DNA of 36,617 bases, taken from JAUSKF01 sp964545345. GTDB taxonomy: Bacteria > Patescibacteriota > Minisyncoccia > UBA6257 > WO2-44-18. The position numbers and the translations under genes are program-made. A model generated the notes under the pieces. It did no database searches. It worked only from the letters and a program-made list of their open reading frames with translations, and was not told the origin of the DNA. Position 1 is the stretch's first letter, and every line of letters starts with the position of its first letter. The DNA lies in contig CAZJFE010000006.1 in assembly GCA_964545345.1 (NCBI GenBank), positions 1 through 36,617 of the forward strand, in the 5' to 3' direction. Of the stretch, positions 6,638 through 14,131 are shown one piece after another.

Positions 6638-7909
6638 GTGGCAATAAAAAACAAGGTTCATTTCATCGGCATCGGTGGAATCGGAATGAGCGCGCTGGCG
6701 CGATATTTTCTGTCGGAAAAATGGCAGGTCTCCGGATCCGATCTCTTCGCTTCCGATATCACTAGGGAATTACAAAAAGAAGGCGTGAAAGTTTTTATCG
6801 GTCACAAACCTTCAAATATCGCCCCCCACTCCCAACTAATCGTTTATAACAACGCCATCCCCGACTCTAATCCGGAATTAAAACGCGCTCGCGATCTAGG
6901 ATTGGCTTGCCGCACTTATCCGGAAGTGGTTGGCGAAATGACCACGACCTATAAAACCATTGCCATCGCCGGCTCGCACGGTAAAAGCACTACTACTTCC
7001 ATGACGGCGTTGATTCTGATTGAAGCCGGGTTTGATCCGAATGTAATTGTCGGTACGAAACTCAAAGAATTCGGCGGAAAAAATTTCCGGAAAGGAAAAG
7101 GCGGGTATCTGGTCTTGGAAGCTGATGAATGGAAGGCCGCTTTCCATCACTACTCCCCTTTCGTAGCCACCATCACCAATATTGATGCCGAGCATCTGGA
7201 TTTTTATAAAAATTTTGACGGCGTTAAGAAATCTTTTGAAATATTCAAAGCGCGTTGCCACAAGGTAGTAGAGCGGCCGGCCGATAAAAAAACTGCCGAC
7301 AAGGTGCGTCGTGTTCTCAAAGTCCCCGGTGAGCACAACGTCCAAAATGCCCTCAATGCCTACGCAATCGCTGCTTTTTTGGGTATTCCGGAAAGGATAA
7401 TTCTTTCCGCGCTGGGTAAATATCAGGGCGCTTGGCGGAGAATGGAATTGAAAGGATACTTACGACTAACGACTAACAACAAGCTACAAATACCTGTCTA
7501 CGATGACTATGGCCACCACCCCTCTGAGATCAAGGCCACCCTATCCGGATTAAGGCAAAAGTACGCTAAAAATGCCCTTATTTGCGTCTTTCAGCCCCAT
7601 CAAGCTCAACGCCTGAAACTGCTATTTTCGGCCTTTAAAACGGCCTTTAGAGGGGCTAATCGGGTGGTTATTCTGCCTACCTATGAGGTGGCTGGCCGGG
7701 AACGGGGTTTTGAGCACAAATACAGCTCGGAAGCTCTCGCCAAAGCTATCGGCGCCACCTACGTCCCCCACCCGGAGAAGGATCTAAAAACAACTCTTTC
7801 TTTGGTTGTGCGGTCGTTAGTCGTAAGTCGTCAGTTGCCCCCTGTCATTGTTATGATGGGCGCCGGAACCATCAATGAGTTAACCAAGTCGTTAGTCATT
7901 AGTCGTTAG
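6638..7909 (+). CDS. murC: UDP-N-acetylmuramate-L-alanine ligase (MurC/Mpl family)
   Basis: A Mur ligase adds the first amino acid of the peptidoglycan stem peptide using ATP. The N-terminal UDP-binding motif GIGGIGMSALA is at residues 11-21, the ATP P-loop GSHGKSTTT at about 111-119, EADE at about 160, and the C-terminal YDDYGHHP near residue 288. GTG 6638 gives the standard MurC start. At 423 residues it is short: the segment between the KSFEIFKARC helix and PGEHNVQNALNA lacks roughly 50 residues of the central domain. Three stretches (RLTTNN, VRSLVVSRQL and the C-terminal KSLVISR) are encoded by 7-bp periodic repeats. Mpl-type activity cannot be excluded. Confidence 0.85.
   Translation: MAIKNKVHFIGIGGIGMSALARYFLSEKWQVSGSDLFASDITRELQKEGVKVFIGHKPSNIAPHSQLIVYNNAIPDSNPELKRARDLGLACRTYPEVVGEMTTTYKTIAIAGSHGKSTTTSMTALILIEAGFDPNVIVGTKLKEFGGKNFRKGKGGYLVLEADEWKAAFHHYSPFVATITNIDAEHLDFYKNFDGVKKSFEIFKARCHKVVERPADKKTADKVRRVLKVPGEHNVQNALNAYAIAAFLGIPERIILSALGKYQGAWRRMELKGYLRLTTNNKLQIPVYDDYGHHPSEIKATLSGLRQKYAKNALICVFQPHQAQRLKLLFSAFKTAFRGANRVVILPTYEVAGRERGFEHKYSSEALAKAIGATYVPHPEKDLKTTLSLVVRSLVVSRQLPPVIVMMGAGTINELTKSLVISR
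7458..7492. repeat. 7-bp periodic tract inside murC
   Basis: Five heptamers ACTTACG, ACTAACG, ACTAACA, ACAAGCT, ACAAATA encode a loop just before the conserved YDDYGHHP motif. Confidence 0.65.
7813..7837. repeat. 7-bp periodic tract inside murC
   Basis: GTCGTTA, GTCGTAA, GTCGTCA, GTTG encode RSLVVSRQ near the murC C terminus. Confidence 0.65.
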
Positions 7910-7918
7910 TTATTTTAT
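7884..7918. repeat. 7-bp periodic tract over the murC stop
   Basis: GTTAGTC, ATTAGTC, GTTAGTT, ATTTTAT end exactly at the base before the next ATG (7919). The murC stop codon TAG is part of a heptamer. Confidence 0.65.
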
Positions 7919-8689
7919 ATGGACTACTTCACAACTGTTGATCAATTCAAAGAGCAATGCGGCTACACCATTGATGGTGTTTGGTATCCGCGCGTTACCA
8001 AAATTGTCGGGATCAAAAACAAACCGGCCCTGCTTTTTTATTACGCTGAAGCTCCGAGCTATGCCGCCGCGCTAGCTCAAACAAAAATTTCCGCCGAAGA
8101 AGGTACGCTGATTCACAACACCATGGAGCAAATCTTCAAGGGTGAGGAGCCGGAAATTCCGGAAAGCATCGCTCCCGCGATTAAAGCGGCCAGAGAGCTG
8201 GTTGAACAAAAAAATATTCAGATAGATACCGCGAATATTGAACGCCGGATTTACGACACTGAACATCGTTATGCCGGCACGATTGATTCGTTGGCAATGA
8301 TCGGCGGTCAGTTCGGAGTTTTGGATATCAAAACATCACAAGCCATTTATCGCGACTACAATTTACAGACCTCCGCCTACATTGCCGCGCTCTCTAAAGA
8401 TCCACTGCTTCAGGGTTTACAAAACCGCTGGATTTTCCGGATTGATCAGCAGAAAAAATGCTATCGCTGCGCCGCGACAATGCGGCCGAAGGGCGGGAAA
8501 GAAAAAGTCCGCGGCGCCAAAGCCAGCATCTGCCCTAATGGAGAACATGATTGGTCCCCTCTTACCGGCATCGCCGAGTTAAAAGAATTTCCTCTTTGGA
8601 AAAATGATTTTGAGGCCTTTCTTGGCGCCAAGAAACTCTGGGAGTGGGAAAACGAAGATTGGCTAAAGCGCGCCGGTTACCTGAAATAA
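7919..8689 (+). CDS. PD-(D/E)XK superfamily nuclease, Cas4/RecB-like
   Basis: The protein of 256 residues shows the RecB/Cas4-type nuclease signature: GTLIHNTMEQIF (motif with His), YAGTIDSL (first acidic residue), GVLDIKTS (D-x-K catalytic core) and Y-N-L-Q-T-S-A-Y (Q-x-x-x-Y motif), all spaced as expected. A Cys/His cluster near residues 180-207 (CYRC, then CPNGEH) may bind metal. This domain cuts or processes DNA ends, but no helicase or Cas gene is adjacent, so the pathway is unknown. The gene starts 10 nt after murC, without a Shine-Dalgarno, immediately after a periodic tract, and is probably read through from murC. Confidence 0.8.
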   Translation: MDYFTTVDQFKEQCGYTIDGVWYPRVTKIVGIKNKPALLFYYAEAPSYAAALAQTKISAEEGTLIHNTMEQIFKGEEPEIPESIAPAIKAARELVEQKNIQIDTANIERRIYDTEHRYAGTIDSLAMIGGQFGVLDIKTSQAIYRDYNLQTSAYIAALSKDPLLQGLQNRWIFRIDQQKKCYRCAATMRPKGGKEKVRGAKASICPNGEHDWSPLTGIAELKEFPLWKNDFEAFLGAKKLWEWENEDWLKRAGYLK

Positions 8690-8692
8690 AAT

Positions 8693-9505
8693 CTAGAAGC
8701 GTAAGGATTCAAAAATCTTCAGAAATCTTCCGTAAGCGGCTTTGATCTCCGGCTTGATCGCCGGGTGTTGAGAAAAGTTTTCGGCTTGTTCACTTAGACG
8801 TTCCACTAAACCTTTGGAGGCGTCATGTAAGGCCGAACCGCCCGTTCCCGCGGCCAAGCTGCGGGCGATCTCCTCTAATTCGTCCGGCTTAAAGGAAATA
8901 ATGAAATAGGGCAATTTCATATTCGGATTCTTCACCGCCTTGAATCCCGGAGCTTGATCGGATTTTTCCAGTTTATAGCCATACTTCACCTCGGCTCCCT
9001 CCAAAATCTTTTTGAAAATTTCTTTTTGCTGAGGTAATTTTGACGCCTGATCGGTGGTGGCATCAATAGCCGCCAATGGTTCAAACGTCTGAGAATCGTA
9101 AATCAAGTTATCCACTTTATTGCCGCAAAAATCGTCATACATTGAAGATCGGACCGCCAAAAAGCGACCGCCAAACCAATGTCCGTTCACGCCGATCGTT
9201 TTCGCCATCTCCAACGCTTCCCCGATATTTTTCTCGGCTTGTTTTTCCGGACTGCGCTTAGCTTCACCATCAAACTTGGCTTTCAAATCTTTCACTTTCT
9301 GCAGATCATTCTTTAACTCTTTAACCGCAATAGGCCCTAGAAATAGCTCTGGTTTGATCCGGCAATTTTCATCTACCGAGAATCCAAGCTTGTTTAGCTT
9401 CTCTGCTTCCAATCTCAACTCCGGCCCCATCTCAACAATTTTCTCGGCAAAAAACTCTCCCCTATCCAACTTCTCGATTGATTGTTCCGGTCGCTCAAAT
9501 TTCAT
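8693..9505 (-). CDS. Conserved hypothetical protein
   Basis: The 270-residue product is soluble, charged, and helical at both ends, with a central segment S-S-M-Y-D-D-F-C-G-N-K-V-D-N-L-I-Y-D and A-I-D-A-T-T-D whose spaced acidic residues are reminiscent of nuclease-like cores; a lysine follows. This resemblance is weak and no enzyme activity is assigned. ATG 9505 is preceded by an extended -10 (TG-A-TAAAAT on the minus strand) with only 9 nt between, so the mRNA would be nearly leaderless; no Shine-Dalgarno is seen. It converges with the nuclease gene with a 3-bp gap. Confidence 0.6.
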   Translation of the reverse strand: MKFERPEQSIEKLDRGEFFAEKIVEMGPELRLEAEKLNKLGFSVDENCRIKPELFLGPIAVKELKNDLQKVKDLKAKFDGEAKRSPEKQAEKNIGEALEMAKTIGVNGHWFGGRFLAVRSSMYDDFCGNKVDNLIYDSQTFEPLAAIDATTDQASKLPQQKEIFKKILEGAEVKYGYKLEKSDQAPGFKAVKNPNMKLPYFIISFKPDELEEIARSLAAGTGGSALHDASKGLVERLSEQAENFSQHPAIKPEIKAAYGRFLKIFESLRF

Positions 9506-9559
9506 CGTGCTTATATTTTATCACATTAATCCAAAGTCATCTCTCCGCCCAAAGCGAGG

Positions 9560-9700
9560 GCGTATTGCTTTAAGGAACATCTCGGAGGCGGTTGGGCTTG
9601 GCTCGTTCGTTATCTACCGAACGAACAACCGCCGAGAGCGAAGAAAACTTTTCCGCAGGAGGAAAGTTATTCTGTTTCCGAGAAGCAATGCGACCGAGCA
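9560..9700. repeat. Structured intergenic repeat, copy 2
   Basis: This is the partner of the block at 1168-1245, with 9621-9697 the shared part. It contains a long hairpin GGCGGTTG (9587-9594) with CAACCGCC (9626-9633), and a second hairpin AACTTTtCC (9646-9654) with GGAAAGTT (9661-9668). The second replaces the GC-rich stem of copy 1 while keeping the GCAGGA loop. CGTATTGCTT (9571-9580) can close the structure against AAGCAATGCG (9683-9692) with one G-U pair. Confidence 0.65.
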
Positions 9701-9701
9701 G

Positions 9702-9730
9702 TTGACAAAGAAGCTTTATTTTGGTATATT
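9702..9730 (+). promoter_or_regulatory. Promoter of the 9769-10551 gene
   Basis: A consensus TTGACA (9702-9707) and TATATT (9725-9730) with a 17-bp spacer, starting right after the structured repeat. Confidence 0.85.
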
Positions 9731-9768
9731 CTCTCTAGCAACTCAAACACCTTTTAAGGAGGTAAGCC

Positions 9769-10551
9769 GTGAAAAAGACACTGATCGTGTCCACGCACTG
9801 GATCTTCTGGCAGTTGGTGGAAATTGAAAAACATCTCCGCGATTGCTCAGAAGACATCATCGTCTTCAGTAAGTTCCTGGCCAGCCAGCTGGACTTCATC
9901 GGCAGACCGGACATGAATCCGTTCAATTTCTACAGTGAATGGAAGGCCGCTCTCTGTAACCTCGCTCTAGGCGTGGACCCGTGGACCGGCAAAGCTATCG
10001 CCAATCCCCTGTCTAAGGCACCGCTGGAACAGCTGAGAATGTTGGATCAGAAAATGCTGATGTTCGCGGAAGACCTCTGCGGTAAAGAATTTGCTGAAGA
10101 GGTTCGAAAAGAACATGCTGATTGGGGCACTAAGATCAAACCAATCGCTACCTACACTTTCCCGGAAATGCTGATGGCCACTACCAAATCTGAGACACCA
10201 GGAGAAAAGCCAGTGATCCGCGAAGGCAAATTCGGTCCGAAAACCATTATCCCGCTTAACACAGAAGATCTGAGCGAAGCGACGGCGGAGATGCAGTCAC
10301 CGAATCATTCAGATGGCTGCCACCCCTTCCAGCCGGAAAAACCGGTGATGGAGCAAGAGGGCGCCAACGGGCTCTTCCCTACTCCGAAGATCGCGCTGGA
10401 AGATGAGTCCCGACAGGGCGATCACGCTGGCTTCACCAAGGATGGTGTCCGCCAGCAGGAACAGGCCTCTGATCTGGAAGAGGCAAAGGACGATGATGAG
10501 ATCCCAGATGAGCCCAGATACTCCTGCCCTCCGAACCACCCAGACGAATAA
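9769..10551 (+). CDS. Unknown accessory protein with acidic, proline-rich tail
   Basis: No family recognised. Of the 260 residues, the first 150 look folded and helical, with several tryptophans (THWIFWQLVEIEKHL, FYSEWKAALCNLALG). The last 100 are low complexity, rich in Pro, Glu, Asp and Gln (DLEEAKDDDEIPDEPRYS), and probably disordered. There is no membrane segment or signal peptide. GTG 9769 is set by AAGGAGG 6 nt upstream. The gene is a complete monocistronic unit with a near-consensus promoter and a strong terminator, and it prefers CTG leucine codons, unlike the TTA/TTG-rich housekeeping neighbours. Confidence 0.75.
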   Translation: MKKTLIVSTHWIFWQLVEIEKHLRDCSEDIIVFSKFLASQLDFIGRPDMNPFNFYSEWKAALCNLALGVDPWTGKAIANPLSKAPLEQLRMLDQKMLMFAEDLCGKEFAEEVRKEHADWGTKIKPIATYTFPEMLMATTKSETPGEKPVIREGKFGPKTIIPLNTEDLSEATAEMQSPNHSDGCHPFQPEKPVMEQEGANGLFPTPKIALEDESRQGDHAGFTKDGVRQQEQASDLEEAKDDDEIPDEPRYSCPPNHPDE

Positions 10552-10557
10552 CCAAGA

Positions 10558-10587
10558 CCCCGCGTGAAAACGCGGGGGCTTTTTTTA
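10558..10587 (+). terminator. Intrinsic terminator
   Basis: CCCCGCG (10558-10564) pairs with CGCGGGG (10571-10577); GCTTTTTTT follows. Confidence 0.9.
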
Positions 10588-10601
10588 TCTGATTGTATTA
10601 A

Positions 10602-10636
10602 ATTCTATTTACTACTTTCTAGATTCTATTTTCTAG
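10602..10636. repeat. 7-bp periodic tract
   Basis: ATTCTAT, TTACTAC, TTTCTAG, ATTCTAT, TTTCTAG. The last unit contains the stop codon of the TraG-like gene. Confidence 0.65.
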
Positions 10637-12990
10637 CCGCGTAATCGCTTCAAAATATCCAACTCCACAATCTGCCGGTCGCGGCCATAAGTAGTTCGGG
10701 AGGATTCCCGAATCTTTTCCACAATCGCCGTATTTGCTTTCGGGGATGGGAAGAGCTTGATATTAAATGGCTTGGTCGTCTGCCCCTTCACCAACAGCTT
10801 CACGTAAGCGTTGAAGTTATCAATATTCAATAAGTCATTTTTTGTAAACACCGGCTCAAATTGCTTCACTAAAAATTCCGCATCTTCCGCGCCCACCCGG
10901 AATACAATCTGCGAGCCGACGTTTCCGAAAACCGCGTTGCGAATCTTTTCCGTTAGCTGACCGATGAATTGGTGGGCTACTACCAAGTTCAGGCGGTATT
11001 TACGGGCTTCGGAAAGAATGGTGGCAATTGAATCGGTAGTGAAGTTTTGAAACTCATCAATGAATAAATTAAAATCGCGCCGTTCTTCCTGTGGAATGTC
11101 CACGCGCGACAGCGCCGATAGCAAAAGCTTGCCGACCACCACCATACCCAGCAACCCGGCGTTGATATCCCCTATCTTGCCTTTGGATAGGTTTACCAAC
11201 AAGATCTTTCCTTCGTCCATAATTTTCCGAAAATTCAGCGAAGAAATCGGCTGACCGATGATTGGCCGCATGTAATCATTGGAAATGAAATTATTAAATT
11301 TAGAGGTGATATAAGGCGTCATGTTCGCCAGCGAGGCCTCCCCTCCCGCCTTCACCGCCTCCTTCTCCCAAAAATCTATTACCGTAGGATTGGTGGCTTT
11401 TTGTAAAAGACGCTTCCTATATTCCACGTCGGTAAAAATCCTCGGCACTTCCATGATGGTGGCGTGCTCATTGGGATCATCCATTAAAAGCAATAAAGCG
11501 TTCCGCATATATTGCTCGAACATCGGACCCATCGTCTCAGGGTTAAACAACTTGTTGAAGATGCTTTGCATCTCGTTGACGATGAAAGTTTTTTCTTCCG
11601 GCCGATTGGGATTATATTCCAACATGTTCAAACCGAGCGGTTTTTGCAGATCGCCCGGATCAAACAAAACCACGTCCTTCATCCGATTTTCCGGAACCAA
11701 GCCTAAAATTGATTCAATAAGCTCCCCGTGTGGATCCACTACCGCTACGCCTTTGCCTGATTCAATATCCGAGCGCGCCATATTAACCAATAGAGTAGAT
11801 TTACCGGTGCCGGTCTGACCGATTACGTAGATATGGCGACGACGATCCTCATCAGTAAGAAAAATATTTTTGGTTTCTCCTCGGAAATTGCTGGCGCCGA
11901 TTAAATTGCCATTCTCCGGTAAAATCGCCGGTGGCGGAGCGGCTTCTTTGGATTTAATCCATTTCAGTTTCGGAATTTCGGTGAGGGAAGTTGGAAGATG
12001 CCAAATGCTGGCGATTTCATCGGTATTTAAAACTGTCGCTTGGGAGGCATCAAATTCCCGGAAGACAAATTTGAAAACCAAATCCTTAGAATTTCTCGGC
12101 TCCACGACTTTAAATTCATTTCTCAACGGGGCGGTAAATTGACCAAAAGAACCGGTTAACGAATAGAGTAACTCTTCCGCCCGGTAGGCCGTTGGCGCTG
12201 AAGCCACCAAGCGAACATTCACGTTGAACAACGGTTTGGAAATCTTTTGATTGAGCATCTTAACCGATTCATCATCTACCACGACCGGCTCCGGTTTGTC
12301 GTCCGGTTTTTTCTGTTTCGGCAGTAGGGCTTTGCTGAAAAATTTCGGATGAAAGATGTCACTAAACTTTTCTCCCTTTTTTAACCGACCGATAAATTCC
12401 AACGGCGCTTTCTTTGCTTTGGAATCGGCTGGCGACGCCAGAATCTGAATGGCCAAACCTTCCCCTGCCATCTCAATCTTGGAAAAATTGCTAAGGATCG
12501 GTAAAAAAGTATCAATATTAATTTCATTAAAAGCGCGGACCGGGACCGCGTAATGCTCTTTTAATTTCAAATAAGCCGCCTTAACGGCTCCCTGAGAATT
12601 AAAAATCGTGTAGTCATCGCACTTCACCACCTCGGCATCCGCCCACAACCCCTGAATCTGCCGGGCGGTAAACTCAACTGATTCCTCGGGAACGGCGATA
12701 TAAAAATGAATCTCCTCACCGACATTGTGAACCGAAGTTTCCAAAGAAAAAGGAATTTTTAAACTGGAGAGCAAACTGAAAAGCTGACTGGAATTACCGA
12801 TCTCCTGCATAATATCGCGCTTCTCCTGGGAATCGCTTTTTTGGCCTAAACGGATTGAAAGCAAACGTAATTTTAAAAGACCGAGGAATTGTTTTTTTCG
12901 GTACTGATAAAAAAGAAATCCCCCATAAACGATAAGGGCTAATAAGGCGGGAGCGCCAAAGGATACGGCTAAAGCGATGTATTGATCCAT
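10633..12990 (-). CDS. TraG/VirD4/HerA-like membrane ATPase
   Basis: This 785-residue P-loop ATPase belongs to the conjugative coupling-protein/HerA group. An N-terminal membrane helix (about residues 7-29) anchors it. A long variable middle region is followed by Walker A GQTGTGKS at about 391-398, D-P-H-G-E shortly after, Walker B LFIDEFQNF near 640, and VVAHQFIGQL, the sensor-like motif of TraD/TraG proteins. Such proteins are common in CPR genomes and are thought to pump DNA or serve type IV secretion or pilus functions; no relaxase or VirB genes are near, so the substrate is unknown. The preceding minus-strand gene (13264-13668) is its usual small neighbour. A 268-bp palindromic element separates the two and its arm contains the AGGAGG, 15 nt before this ATG. 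Confidence 0.88.
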   Translation of the reverse strand: MDQYIALAVSFGAPALLALIVYGGFLFYQYRKKQFLGLLKLRLLSIRLGQKSDSQEKRDIMQEIGNSSQLFSLLSSLKIPFSLETSVHNVGEEIHFYIAVPEESVEFTARQIQGLWADAEVVKCDDYTIFNSQGAVKAAYLKLKEHYAVPVRAFNEINIDTFLPILSNFSKIEMAGEGLAIQILASPADSKAKKAPLEFIGRLKKGEKFSDIFHPKFFSKALLPKQKKPDDKPEPVVVDDESVKMLNQKISKPLFNVNVRLVASAPTAYRAEELLYSLTGSFGQFTAPLRNEFKVVEPRNSKDLVFKFVFREFDASQATVLNTDEIASIWHLPTSLTEIPKLKWIKSKEAAPPPAILPENGNLIGASNFRGETKNIFLTDEDRRRHIYVIGQTGTGKSTLLVNMARSDIESGKGVAVVDPHGELIESILGLVPENRMKDVVLFDPGDLQKPLGLNMLEYNPNRPEEKTFIVNEMQSIFNKLFNPETMGPMFEQYMRNALLLLMDDPNEHATIMEVPRIFTDVEYRKRLLQKATNPTVIDFWEKEAVKAGGEASLANMTPYITSKFNNFISNDYMRPIIGQPISSLNFRKIMDEGKILLVNLSKGKIGDINAGLLGMVVVGKLLLSALSRVDIPQEERRDFNLFIDEFQNFTTDSIATILSEARKYRLNLVVAHQFIGQLTEKIRNAVFGNVGSQIVFRVGAEDAEFLVKQFEPVFTKNDLLNIDNFNAYVKLLVKGQTTKPFNIKLFPSPKANTAIVEKIRESSRTTYGRDRQIVELDILKRLRG

Positions 12991-12991
12991 G

Positions 12992-13259
12992 GTGACATCT
13001 AAACTCCCTCCTTTCCCAATTGAAGGCCACGACTATAGCCTAGATTTCGCGAAGCGACGACGAAGGTGTGTATCACAACACTCCAAGGAGAAGCGACAAA
13101 GAAATCGACTATAGTCGGGCCTCCCGGGAGGGTAAGGAAATTTTGATCAATCTCTGCGTTAAATTCGCTTGCAGCATGTTTATGCTGCGGCGCAAATAGG
13201 CCTTGAGCTTGAATCAAAATTTCTCTTATCAATTGGGAAAGAGGGAGTTTAGATGTCAC
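12992..13259. repeat. 268-bp near-perfect palindromic element
   Basis: The 30-nt ends (12992-13021 and 13230-13259) are inverted repeats differing by a single-base bulge. Between them are arm A (CGACTATAG 13029-13037 with CTATAGTCG 13108-13116, then GATTTC with GAAATC), a perfect 12-bp palindrome CCTCCCGGGAGG (13119-13130), and arm B (AAATTTTTGAT with ATCAAAATTT, tip GCAGCAT/ATGCTGC at 13171-13188). The whole would fold as a multi-arm cruciform. It fills the gap between the 13264-13668 gene and the TraG-like gene exactly. Confidence 0.85.
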
Positions 13260-13263
13260 TATA

Positions 13264-13668
13264 TTATCTTAGCAAACCACGTTTTTTGAATTCTGGGTAC
13301 AACTTATCTATTAAAGCGTCGTGGAAAGCGTCCAAAACTAGAGGCCCGGCGCTAGCGGCTTCTTTGGCGGCGTGCTTAACGCCTTTATGCCAGGCCATAT
13401 CCAATAATTTCTCTATTTTCAGCTTAATATCGGCGGGCTCGGTTTTCGTGTAATCGGGCAGGTTCGGGGATAGCTGAGCCGGTTGCGCAGGCGCCGGTGA
13501 CGGCGAGACTGGAGTGCCGGGAGTCGCTGAAACTCTTTCCTTTAAAACCGTCTGCAAAGCCTGCCTTCCCTGATCGGAAAGCCCTTTTTCTTTAACCTCC
13601 TTCGCCAGCTCTTGGATATCTCGCTCCAGCGCCGAATGTTCTAAATTTGGTTGGATGTTTTCTGCCAT
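13264..13668 (-). CDS. Small conserved protein upstream of the TraG-like ATPase
   Basis: The 134-residue protein has an N-terminal helical region, a Pro/Ala/Ser linker (TPGTPVSPSPAPAQPAQ), and a conserved helical C terminus (K-I-E-K-L-L-D-M-A-W-H-K-G, then LDAFHDALIDKLYPEF). From memory this C-terminal motif is common in Parcubacteria-like genomes beside the TraG-like ATPase, which suggests a partner or accessory role; that is inference. ATG 13668 lies 6 nt after a perfect TATAAT (minus strand, 13675-13680), so the mRNA is predicted leaderless; the longer reading would pass through this -10 box. It has no membrane segment. Confidence 0.8.
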   Translation of the reverse strand: MAENIQPNLEHSALERDIQELAKEVKEKGLSDQGRQALQTVLKERVSATPGTPVSPSPAPAQPAQLSPNLPDYTKTEPADIKLKIEKLLDMAWHKGVKHAAKEAASAGPLVLDAFHDALIDKLYPEFKKRGLLR

Positions 13669-13674
13669 TTCAAT

Positions 13675-13680
13675 ATTATA
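13675..13680 (-). promoter_or_regulatory. -10 box, leaderless start
   Basis: TATAAT on the minus strand, 6 nt before ATG 13668. The -35 candidate at 13698-13703 (TTCCGA, 17 bp away) is weak. Confidence 0.6.
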
Positions 13681-13705
13681 CCGCAACCCCGGCACATTCG
13701 GAAAC

Positions 13706-13740
13706 AAAATCCCCATAGAATTTAGAATTCTATGGGGATT
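13706..13740 (-). terminator. Long perfect hairpin
   Basis: AATCCCCATAGAATT (13708-13722) pairs perfectly over 15 bp with 13726-13740 around a TAG loop. It follows the 13756-13938 gene on the minus strand; the T run after it is short (TTTTG), so termination may be partial. Confidence 0.65.
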
Positions 13741-13755
13741 GGGCTGCCGGTGTGA

Positions 13756-13938
13756 TCATTTGCGCTCCCTTGGTGAGTTACAGGAAGCGGCGCACCATCC
13801 AGCCACTCCGCCGATCACCGCGAAGATCGTGGCCATCATCCAGGGAAGCTCGTAGCCATAATACAATGGCTTGAGCATCGCCAGAGTGAAACCCAGACCA
13901 GCGCACAGGAACGCGGGCACCAACTGTCTCTTAGTCAC
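13756..13938 (-). CDS. Small two-helix membrane protein
   Basis: The 60-residue product has two membrane helices (about residues 6-23 and 32-52) joined by a short loop LKPLYYGYELPW, and basic residues at both ends. No family was recognised. GTG 13938 is used: GGAGA lies 7 nt before it, and the overlapping ATG leads straight to a stop. A consensus promoter (TTGACA-17-TATAAT, minus strand) precedes it. It is divergent from the CPBP protease gene, and the two promoters lie back to back, so the genes may be co-regulated. Confidence 0.65.
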   Translation of the reverse strand: MTKRQLVPAFLCAGLGFTLAMLKPLYYGYELPWMMATIFAVIGGVAGWCAASCNSPRERK

Positions 13939-13956
13939 ATGAGTCTCTCCTAAAAA

Positions 13957-13998
13957 ACGAGTTGACGACTAACAACTGATGACTAATGACTAACTGCA
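13957..13998. repeat. 7-bp periodic tract in a leader
   Basis: ACGAGTT, GACGACT, AACAACT, GATGACT, AATGACT, AACTGCA. It lies between the -10 box and start codon of the 13938 gene, so it is in the 5' leader. Confidence 0.65.
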
Positions 13999-14027
13999 AT
14001 TATAGCGTAAAACTCGGCCTATGTCAA
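13999..14027 (-). promoter_or_regulatory. Consensus promoter for the 13938 gene
   Basis: On the minus strand TTGACA (14022-14027) and TATAAT (13999-14004) are separated by 17 bp: a perfect sigma70-type promoter, unusually strong for such a small gene. Confidence 0.9.
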
Positions 14028-14037
14028 GACCGCTAGC

Positions 14038-14066
14038 TTGACATTAATCTAAAAACTTGCTACTCT
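14038..14066 (+). promoter_or_regulatory. Promoter for the CPBP protease gene
   Basis: TTGACA (14038-14043), 17 bp, TACTCT (14061-14066). Its -35 box is the inverse repeat of the divergent one, 10 bp away. Confidence 0.7.
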
Positions 14067-14131
14067 CTATTCTGTTGAATCACCTTAACAACTAAACAGG
14101 GAGGAGAGCGATTTTTAAGCTAAACGCAGGA

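Noticed and set aside
9640..9700. RNase P RNA-like GAGGAAAGT string
   Set aside because: Only a few bases match; no P4 partner, no ACAGAA block and no surrounding helices of RNase P RNA. The stem is explained by the repeat shared with 1168-1245.
10633..12990. Part of a full conjugation or type IV secretion locus
   Set aside because: No relaxase, VirB4 or mating-pair genes are nearby; the ATPase with its one small partner is the usual stand-alone CPR arrangement.
13253..13453. ORF with a Shine-Dalgarno-like GAGGGAG in the right arm of the 268-bp palindrome
   Set aside because: It runs antisense through the 13264-13668 gene, and the apparent ribosome site is the mirror of the one for the TraG-like gene, a consequence of the palindrome.
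13957..13998. CTGATGA inside the periodic tract as a ribozyme core
   Set aside because: The motif arises from heptamer units and has none of the hammerhead helices around it.
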